20,577 nt of DNA, taken from Mikrocytos mackini. Lineage: Eukaryota; Endomyxa; Ascetosporea; Mikrocytida; Mikrocytiidae. Positions 1 through 8,100 of the stretch are shown piece after piece; within the stretch, counting starts at the first letter, position 1, and every line of letters starts with the position of its first letter. The position numbers and the translations under genes were made by a program. The notes under the pieces were generated by a model. The model was given only the letters and a program-made list of their open reading frames with translations. It did not search any database and had not been told where the DNA came from. The stretch covers positions 1-20,577 of the forward strand of contig JASNJN010000283.1 in assembly GCA_030180075.1 (NCBI GenBank), read 5' to 3'.

Positions 1-257
1 CTTCAACAACATATATAATCAATTTTATACAAACTCATATAAGGATTATTGTCCGGATAGTTTCCTTGAAAATAATATTTCATTACTATATTTTTGGCCG
101 AAGCACGTTTTTGGTGCAAAATAAGCAAACACGTCTTTTTAAGCATTTCTATCTCGCTCAGAAACACTCTAAAAAATTTTTTAATACTAAAAATAACGTC
201 GTTGGGCTATAAGGTTAAATATAAGTAAAAATAATTTTCAGCATTTTGGTTGCCCTA
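1..257 (-). mobile_element. probable end of a hAT-type insertion (partial)
   Basis: The gypsy protease frame on the minus strand stops abruptly at about 258. Read on the minus strand, the new sequence begins TAGGGCAACC, which fits the T-A-G-x-G start of many hAT termini and resembles the start of the complete MITE at 14209. The adjacent 8 bases (258-265, ATTATAGT on the plus strand) would be one copy of the target duplication. The other end lies outside the window, so the duplication cannot be tested. The rest is AT-rich without coding potential. The family call is inference; the break in the gypsy frame is seen directly. Confidence 0.4.
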
Positions 258-1783
258 ATTATAGTCCGTGACGTCTACCAATGCAGGTTTTATTTGATGG
301 GATAATCCAAGGTTTTTAACTACTTCTTTAGTGATCAGTGTCATATCTGCTCCTGTATCTACTAAGAATTTAACTTTTACCCCGTTGATTATGACATTTT
401 CATAAATACGAGATTTTCTTGCTCCGACAACCATGTTGTTTCGGTATCTATTATTATTTCGCGGGTTATACTCCGCCTCACTGTTACTATTGTCAGACTC
501 ACTTCTATGTGGTTCTTCTCCAATGGGTGTTAAAAATCTGGGGTTGTTTCTTAGTGCTGGACCGTATTCTTCCTCATGACTATGCTGTGAATACATCGGG
601 CTCTCTCTATAAGGAGGTTTATTCCCTCTGTATATCGTTTCTTCCCTCTTGTTAATTTGTTTAATAGGCACAAATTCGGTTCGGCATACTCCGGATAGAT
701 GGCCCAATTTTCGGCATCTTCCACATCTCATGTTATTTGCTCGACAGAAGTTTCGCCCTAGTTTGTGCCTTTCTCCACATAGATCACAATGTCTAGTTGC
801 TTGCTCGGTGGGTCTCCTCATTTGAGGGGTATATTCCTGCCTGACGCCTTCCGCGTCTTCAAATTCCTGAGCTGCGTTCGTTGCTGCTTCAAAACTCGCT
901 ACTTCGTTGGTCAGAGCCGCTTCCTTGGCTCTTTTTGTTTCTCAGCCCGTGAATAAACCAATCCTTTATTAGCTGATCTTCCATCGTTTGGAACTCACAC
1001 TTGGGCACTAAGTCCCTCAACATCGTCGAGTATTCTCGTATGGACTCGTTGGGTTTCTGTATTCGACAGAAAAATACGTTCCTTGGAAGGTTGGTGTCCT
1101 GGTTGGGTAAAAATGTGACTCCAACAATGATATAACCTGTTCCACTGTTTCTTTAGATCCATTTAAGGTATCTAAGACTCTTACTGCTTCTTGTCCAATA
1201 CAGAGTTCTAGCAAGGCCATTTTTCTTTTCTCGGAGTCACTTTCTGCTCCACTAGCCACAATATAGCTGTTAAAAGATCTTACCCATGCTTTTAGCTCCA
1301 TCTCTGGTTTACCAGGTTTCTCTAAAAATTTCGGAGGATGTGGGATCTTCGCTGTCGTGCTCTGCACCGTGGAAACTACGGCGCTCTCTCCTTCTGTTTT
1401 TGCCATTTTCATGGAGAATTCCACAGCAATTCTTTCATGTTCGTTCTCCTCCTCACTGTCTTCTAGTACCTTCATTCCCATTATCTTTTCCTCGATATCT
1501 GCATAAGCTTCACACTTAAGTATGGCTTCTACAAATTTGTCTTTGCGTGCCGTTTTATCCATTGGGATTTCGTATTTGGCCGCCATCTCCTTTAGGGTGT
1601 TCAACTTCTCTATTTCTAGGGCCTTTGCCCTGTCTTTATATATTTTGCTTACTCGTTCAACCAATTGTTGCCTTGTAGCATATTTGCCTCTATGCCTTTG
1701 GATTCAGCCAGACTTACCAGTGTGGACCCTGTTAATGCCTGAACCTCCTCCTCAATCTCGCTACAGAGTGTATGTATCGCCAT
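258..1783 (-). pseudogene. Ty3/gypsy retrotransposon gag-protease relic
   Basis: This is the 5' half of a gag-pol gene of an LTR retrotransposon. It starts at the ATG at 1783-1781, the same ACATGGCGA context as the related relic at 12131. An N-terminal helical, SAP-like segment is followed by a capsid-like gag region (about 1664-950). Two zinc knuckles follow near 770-680, one C-x2-C-x3-H-x6-C and one C-x2-C-x4-H-x4-C. An aspartic protease start with a DTGA motif lies near 360-349. The frame is broken in at least three places: near 1695, near 1090-1020 where conserved gag sequence continues in another frame, and near 945. The element ends inside the protease at the insertion boundary at 258. 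No reverse transcriptase and no LTR are present. The gene is dead. The gypsy assignment is secure; finer clade is not. Confidence 0.85.
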
Positions 1784-1810
1784 GTAGTATTAAATGATTC
1801 TATTATTTTA

Positions 1811-2051
1811 ACACACCTTTTTATTTGTGTTAGAGGCCTTTTTTCGTTCTAAAAACACGATTAAAACGTTTTTCACATGTTCTGGGGGACCCTTGCGCCC
1901 CCTTCGAAAAAAATTAAAATTTCAATATTTTCACCCATTTTTCAAAAAACAGGCCCAAATTGACCCGTAACCAAAATAAGACCAATAACGCATGCAAACA
2001 GCCCCCAAAATACTTTAAAAAAACTCTAGTTTTTTTTCAAAAAAGGTGTGT
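1811..2051. mobile_element. short element with ACACACC termini, copy A
   Basis: The element has inverted termini: ACACACCTTTTT at 1811-1822 and its complement ending at 2051. It is non-coding. Its core holds a C/G-rich patch (CCCTTGCGCCCCCTTC near 1890-1905), then TTTTCACCC and CTAGTTTTTT motifs. The same ordered blocks recur in copy B at 3378-3674, so this is a dispersed repeat family, most simply a MITE. No clear target duplication is seen, so the superfamily is unknown. It lies 27 bp upstream of the gypsy gag start codon. Confidence 0.55.
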
Positions 2052-2155
2052 TCCTCTAAGATTTTCGTATTAAATTAGTGTGGTAATTTAAGTCCGGAAA
2101 ATCAAAAGTTATTTATATTCGAAACTGTATCCTGTTCATACTATATGGGGGTATA

Positions 2156-2362
2156 CTACAGTAATTCAGCTAGTAAAGTGCTTGGCTCCAAAGTAATAAG
2201 CCTGTCGAAGTCGTGTTTATAGAAAGTGTCCGAGTTTGAAGTTAAGTCCCATTTGTTGTCACTATAGCTTAGCGTAACTGTGTTTAGAAAGTTAGAAAAC
2301 ATAATATAATTTAAATTTAAGCAAAACAACACCCCCATGTGCCGATAACATGTTTTTTAAAT
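2156..2362 (-). pseudogene. probable severed 3' part of the gene at 2935-3324
   Basis: On the minus strand a reading frame runs from the MITE target site (2362) to a stop at 2156. It is interrupted only by one TAA at 2359-2357. An internal ATG lies at 2338, and the last 60 codons are open. It is in the same frame as the gene at 2935-3324 if the 609-bp MITE and one TA copy are disregarded. That makes it a candidate 3' portion of one former gene of about 185 codons. The early TAA means either a later mutation, an intron I cannot see, or coincidence. The product has no recognisable domain. Confidence 0.35.
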
Positions 2363-2364
2363 TA

Positions 2365-2973
2365 CAGTCAAACCTCGACTATCCGAAATATCTATCCGTA
2401 ACTATCTTCGTAACCGTGATTATTTATGGGGTTTTGGCCGTGATTTTGGAAAAATTGAAATATTCAGGCTTGTTTATATTGGTTAAAAATATAAATTATA
2501 AACTTGTTAGCAAACTATAAAGCTATGTTGAATGTTGTATATAGTATTATAGCGTGAGTAGCAAAACATTATATCAAACATTTTGAAATTTTAAATTTTA
2601 CAAAATTTTAAAAAATCAACTTTTTGGGGGCTATAGCGTTACTAAAGGGTTTATATTCAACAAACCACCAATGGAATGCCCAAATGGGGGTTTATTAATA
2701 AAATTAGGCCGAAACATCTTGGAAATTCGAATTCTTGAAAATATCGAAATTTTTTATTCTGAACCCTGTTTGGATTTATTTATACAACTGCATGGGTTAG
2801 TTTTTAAATTAGGTTACAAATAGTGGTTTTTATGCTTATAAATTAAATTTCAAACAAAAAATGACGAGCAAATCGTCGATTCTCCACCTCTATACTTGAC
2901 ATCCGAAATATCTTGATAACCGAAATAAAAATCGTCATTTTTCGTGATTTTTCGGATAGGCGAGGGTTGACTG
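2365..2973. mobile_element. pogo/Tc1-mariner-type MITE, 609 bp
   Basis: It is flanked by TA on both sides (2363-2364 and 2974-2975). The terminal inverted repeats begin CAGTCAAACCTCGACTATCC on the left and, complemented, CAGTCAACCCTCGCCTATCC on the right. They match over about 27 bases with few differences. A further copy of ATCCGAAATATC lies subterminally near 2901. CAGT-starting termini with a TA duplication are typical of Tc1/mariner and pogo/Tigger elements. There is no transposase frame, so the element is non-autonomous. It sits inside a minus-strand reading frame and supplies the last 12 codons of that frame as it now stands. Confidence 0.87.
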
Positions 2974-3324
2974 TATCGGAATTTCGAGCTTGCAATTTGA
3001 AAATAATGGTGCGTAGAGGCTGGTGAATTTTTCATCAACGTATACATGGGTTATTATGCCTGTTTTGTAAAGGTATTTTTTGAAGGAAGGGTTTTGTAGC
3101 TTTAATTGCTCTAATATGGATAGAGATGTTGTCTTGTGTGCCGTTCCTTCAATATTCTCGAAAGTAATTATTAGAGAATCGCGAGGATCTTGATATGAAA
3201 CAGCGATATTTATTGATTCTGGTTTTGAAATGGCCTTTGAAATTGAGGATGCTTTTTGTTGTTTGTAAAGCTGTCTGAAGATCGATAGGTTGTCCTTGTC
3301 TGTTGTTATGTCCAGGGATTCCAT
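2935..3324 (-). CDS. unknown small protein, 3' end truncated by a MITE
   Basis: The frame encodes 129 residues from an ATG at 3324. I do not recognise the family, and no motif, signal peptide or membrane segment is evident. The composition is mixed polar and hydrophobic with beta-like stretches, and looks like genuine coding sequence. The first 117 codons are native sequence. From 2973 downward the frame runs into the terminal repeat of the pogo-type MITE, so the last 12 residues are transposon-encoded. The remaining 3' part may survive at 2156-2362. It is flanked on both sides by related short repeats (1811-2051 and 3378-3674). It could be a pseudogene or a gene with a replaced C terminus. 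Confidence 0.5.
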   Translation of the reverse strand: MESLDITTDKDNLSIFRQLYKQQKASSISKAISKPESINIAVSYQDPRDSLIITFENIEGTAHKTTSLSILEQLKLQNPSFKKYLYKTGIITHVYVDEKFTSLYAPLFSNCKLEIPIQSTLAYPKNHEK

Positions 3325-3377
3325 TTAAAAAAAATTTAATGTCAAAATATTGTCCTTTTCATGAGTCACGTATTTTG

Positions 3378-3674
3378 ACACAACTTTTTTATTGAATATA
3401 ATACCTTATTTCGGGTGTAAAACACGTTATTGATGTGTTTGCACGTGTTCATTGTGTTTTTAATCAAGTTTTGTAAATAATTTTTTTTTCGAAGGGGGAG
3501 ACCCTTGCGGCCCCCTTCTCAAAAAAATAAAATTTATAGATTTTTCACCCCATTTTTCGAAAATAGACCCCACACCGACCGGAACGCAAATATGAGGGTT
3601 TTCGAAACATAACAAACCCTCAAAACAAGTTAAATACCTCGGCTAATTTCTAGTTTTTTAAAAAAAAGTTGTGT
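3378..3674. mobile_element. short element with ACACAAC termini, copy B
   Basis: ACACAACTTTTTT at 3378-3390 is mirrored by its exact complement ending at 3674. Outside it, TATTTTG on the left and GAAAATA on the right extend the inverted repeat imperfectly. The core shares the ordered blocks of copy A: CCCTTGCGGCCCCCTTC near 3510, a TTTTCACCCCATTTTTC block and a TCTAGTTTTTTA block, all in the same orientation. It is longer than copy A by about 56 bases. No coding potential. It lies about 54 bp upstream of the ATG at 3324, so it could carry promoter sequence for that gene. Confidence 0.55.
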
Positions 3675-4920
3675 GAAAATAGGTATCTCCCTTTTCATGT
3701 TGAGCGGGTTTTAAATCTTACTCATTAATCACCATTTTTATTTCAAAGTTTATTTTTATACAAGTTGCACTGATACTTTCTGTTAGTAATGTGGTGTAAA
3801 GTAAATAAATTCTATTTTTTAAAAAATTTTATCTTGCGAAGCGAAGGGAGCACTTAATAGATAAGGGAATTAATTTTTTTTGTAGGGACTTCCATATTCT
3901 ATAAATAGTATAAGGGACATATTAGAACAAAATAAACAAAATAAGACCCATTATGAAGTTAAGACGCCCCTGGATCGTTCCCCAGTTTTTCAAATTTAAC
4001 TTTTCAAAAATTAAAAGTCGATTTTTGACCAATATATTTTGCTATATGAAAAATAGACAATACAATTGATAAATATGGTTCATAAATTGTTGGTGTTGAT
4101 TCAAATATTAATAGAAACGTCTCAAATATTCTAAAATTAAAATTTCCTCCTTTGCTCATTCCATTCATACCAACACGGCGAGCATCAGGCTTAATCAAGT
4201 ATTTAAAATATAAAGAATGAAATGGGACCCAGAGAAGCACAATTTCACTGACATTCACTAGATATACCTATAATTTATTGTAGGACCGAGGAATAACAAT
4301 GGATGGTAACAGTATAAAATCAAACTAAACCATGACATATGAGATTCAAAGAAGATATCCCGAAAGAAATACGCATATCGTTCAATGATCTTAATCATAA
4401 GCGATAAATTAACTTGCAACCTTCTAAAATATGATTAGGTGTAGTCTATGGTGTATAAAAGAAAACTGTGAGCCCGAAGGTTTGTGCAAATAACGGAGTG
4501 GCTTATAATTCCTATTCATTCTTTTAAAGACCCTAAATCGGAAGAAGATCTAAACAAATACAACAATAAGGGGGAGTTATTTGTGGTATTAAGGAATATA
4601 ATAAAATATTATTAAATTAATACTTTGTATTTATCGCGCGGAGAATTAACATAGAACTTACTTATTTACAAAAGAAAAAGTCCCTAGATTTCTGATTTTA
4701 TTTGATTAATTAATGTTAATTTTAAAATATAAATGGCTTTATAATAATAATATTTTTAGTTAAAATGTGTTGTACTATTTGTTAAATATTTATAATATTA
4801 TTTTGAATAACGAAGTTATATCAAAATATTTTAATTAGTGTCAAAAATTAAAAATCTTTTAAAGCTTTTAGGTGTGCCTATGCTTCGCACTTACTAATCG
4901 CGATTACACCTAGTTTATAA
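3675..4920. other. AT-rich intergenic region, no convincing gene
   Basis: About 1.25 kb of AT-rich sequence separates the repeat cluster from the host gene island. I see no RNA gene, no complete terminal inverted repeat and no frame with coding character. A minus-strand frame at 4004-4258 has a slightly less AT-rich patch near 4150-4200, but no domain and no supporting context. Short poly-A/T tracts are frequent. Part of it may be old transposon debris. Confidence 0.5.
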
Positions 4921-5115
4921 TTAAAATTTCTTGTAGTGTCTGTCTGTGTTGTAGAAAATGGCCACGGCAATGGATTCTTTCAGGACATGAGTTCGGTAGT
5001 TTCTGTAAGTATTTCAAAACATGGTGATAAGTTGGTTAACATGTGGCAGTCTATGCCAATCATTATAGTCGTAAAACCAATTCTGTTTGGAGTTTCACGT
5101 TTTCAAAATTTTTAA
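4921..5115 (+). other. orphan reading frame just upstream of the U-box gene
   Basis: A stop at 4918-4920 is followed by 64 open codons ending at TAA 5113-5115, seven bases before the ATG of the large gene at 5123. The first in-frame ATG lies near 4987, leaving about 42 codons. The stretch is clearly less AT-rich than its surroundings. It includes a valine-rich segment followed by VVENGHGNG, which reminds me weakly of MULE-type transposase cores, but I cannot support that. It could be a decayed transposon fragment, the end of a lost upstream gene, or an upstream open frame in the leader of the large gene. Confidence 0.25.
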
Positions 5116-5122
5116 AATTTCA

Positions 5123-8100
5123 ATGGTAAAAAAGAGACAACCAAAAGCCGCAAAAGCGTCTAAAACAGGTGTAAAACGCGCTAAAGTTATAAATTCCACT
5201 GCGACATACGTAGTCGAAATGGTCAGCGACGCCCTGGAGATTTCTGCTTCCAAGATCCGACCTCGAGTTACACACATCATCAACAAGGCTGTTACGGACA
5301 AAGTTTTAAATACCGTACAAGTCGCAAAGGAAGTAGCTTTCGAGATTTATCAATACATCAGTTTGCGTCTCGAGACACCAGACAACATCCACGCAATGAT
5401 GACTCGTTCCCGTCGCACGTTAAAGCTCACCCAAAGCAGAAACTACTTTTCAAGTTTGCTACAAATGTATACAAAGCTGCACAATACCAAGGAGTCCATT
5501 TTCTTCAAAAATCTCACATTAATGCTTTTAAACTTGGTTCCTTACAACAAAATAAACCAATTTTGCTCTTTCCTAATTATACACAAGGACGATGAAGACG
5601 TTGAAGACTTCTTAGAGTTTCTAAACTTCATAATAAACACAACGTCTTTTGAGTACAACTCATTGTTAGTGAAGTACTTCAAGTTTATATTCCAAACGGC
5701 GAAAGAATACTACTTCAGCGACAAAAACATGCCCAAACTTCACAACTTACAGACGTTTTTCTTCTTGATAAATATCAATCCTAGCTTGACACTTCATATA
5801 TTGAATTACTCAGTTAGACTTCTAGTTTATTGTGCCCCTACAGTAAACAAAATATGCGCCACGTTCATAGGAGAGCTCATCCTTTCTTCTTTATACATTC
5901 TTTCCTCTGCAACAAGCGAACAAACGTTCAAAAACAAAGAATATATAACAGAAACTATTTCCTATATAAACAACACAATAAACTTTCTAGAAATGTTAAA
6001 GAAGCACTACTACCCTGTCTTTATTATCTTCCTAAAACAGTTTGCTTCTGTGGTAAGAGGGAATGAGAACCCGGACATCCACCCTATCATATTCGCAATA
6101 ACAAGTTTACTGTCTAACCTGTTCAACAAAGAAGTGGACCAAATAGACTCCTCTGCATTACAAACTCAAAATGTGAAGGAAAAGATAGTGGAAGGAAACT
6201 TCACAAAATTACTTCGATCCAACCATAGAATAAACAATTCATTTCCCATGTCGTGTGGTTCTTACTTCGATAGAACGTTTGAACCTTTAAATAGGCAACA
6301 TTGTTCTACAATAAGAGAGAAGTGTAAAGAAGATGATTTCGTTAAAGCCTTGGACAACGAATATAAAACTGAAGAGAAAAAGTACGAAGAGACACACAAT
6401 AAAATTCAATTTTTAAGGATTAACAGGAAGCATGTGGACACTATTTGCAATTTTTGTAGTTGTAGAATTAAGGCAATGTTTAGATATAGATGTATTTCTT
6501 GTGTTAATTACGACCTTTGTGAGAATTGCTTCGAATACCTACACAACGGTAAAGAGTTCGTATTGAATCCTTCTCAGCCTATTTACAAGCCTCCCACTGA
6601 GAACTCTTTTCTATGCCCATATTGTGGAGACAATATAAAATGGGAAAACTTAAGTGTGTCCGTTTCTACACACTTCTACAACCATATAAACGCATGTATG
6701 AACAACTTCGACGAGGACGTAATTTCAGAAGAAAGGTTTGAGTGTCCCGTTTGTCTGTACGAACAAATTTACGAAGAGAATGAATCCGGCTGGTTCACCC
6801 CCAAACTTGTGCAAAGACATTTTCAAAAGTACCACAGTGTGTCTTTGGAAGGCACGCCTGAATTCCATAGAGTTGTTCTGGTAAGAGTCCCAAGCTTTCA
6901 AAAGGTATTAAATAAAGGAGGACTGATAATAGTGGATGGGAAAATAACGAAATATACTACGCAGCGAAACAAAGTAAACTTTGAAACGTCACATAAGTGC
7001 TCCATTTGTGAGTGTGATATAAAAGACAAATTTTACAAGTGTTTAAATTGTGATGATGTTGTTTTGCTGTGTTCAAGCTGCGCAACAAAAAAACCACATG
7101 GGATTAATGTTGTTGACTTCGAAAATGAAACTTTAAAAGTTCACAATCCATTGCATTTATTGGTTTATATAGAGTTTAAGGAACCACAGAAGAAATCTTG
7201 CAATGAGTTTGTGAGATATAATTCAAGATCTATTCCATTTTCCAGACACAGGCACAGATATGTACCCTTCGGCATCCCTTACGATCCTTCTATACCAGCA
7301 TACAGTCCAACTGAAGAAGTTTATAGTTCTGTTATAGCTGGAAACGACGATAATCAAAGCATCAATAACGGCGGCGACTTCTTTTACGACAATTCCAACG
7401 AAGAAGAAGATGATGACGACGCCTTTGTGAAAAGAACCCCTCCTTTACCTACTCCTCGTCTTCCGGAAGAAGTCACCACACCCGAACAGCTTGCTGCATT
7501 TTTAAAAGATATTACTTCATCGGTTTCGTTATATAGAGAAGAAATGGGTAAAACTTCAGACATACTTACTTCTTCTGCATTACTTTTTAACCAGATAACC
7601 AGTTTGATTATATCGACTTACATAGGCTACACATATCCTCTTCTTGATAGTGTGAACAACAAATACCCAGTTGCTTTAAGGAATTTTGTAGAGTCTAAAA
7701 CAGTGCAATTTTTCGACATTATTTTGTCCCAGGTTACTTTTTTGAACTCACAGTTCGATGTTATAAAACAACAAAAGTTAAAAATAAACACAGAACAAGT
7801 TACAAATAGAGAAGTTTTTAATTTTGTGTCTTCAGTTAACCAAAATTGGTGTTTTGGGATTTGTGAGATACTTTGCAACTTCCACAACTACGCTCCTTTT
7901 GCACTTAAAACACAGAAACATAACAACTTTACATACGAACTTCTCAAAGAATCCATTGTAATGAGTGTCTACATACTTTCTAACGCTGGTCACTATATTA
8001 ATAATCCACATTTTGTTAAAGAAATGCTAAAGTGCATTTCTACATTTGAATTCTCTCCACAGATAAACAATTTGGAGACTCTTTTCACCGAAAACTTATT

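Noticed and set aside
4004-4258. Minus-strand 84-codon frame in the intergenic region
   Set aside because: No domain and no context; only a short patch is less AT-rich than the flanks. Not distinguishable from chance or old debris.
4861-4920. AGGTGT...ACACCT mini-hairpin, considered as a tRNA or structured RNA
   Set aside because: No cloverleaf arms, no TΨC-like sequence, and the stem is only six bases.
5830-6066. Other-frame open stretches inside the U-box gene, such as 5830-6066, 7627-7887 and 9495-9906
   Set aside because: They lie entirely within a long conserved coding frame and have biased, low-complexity translations.
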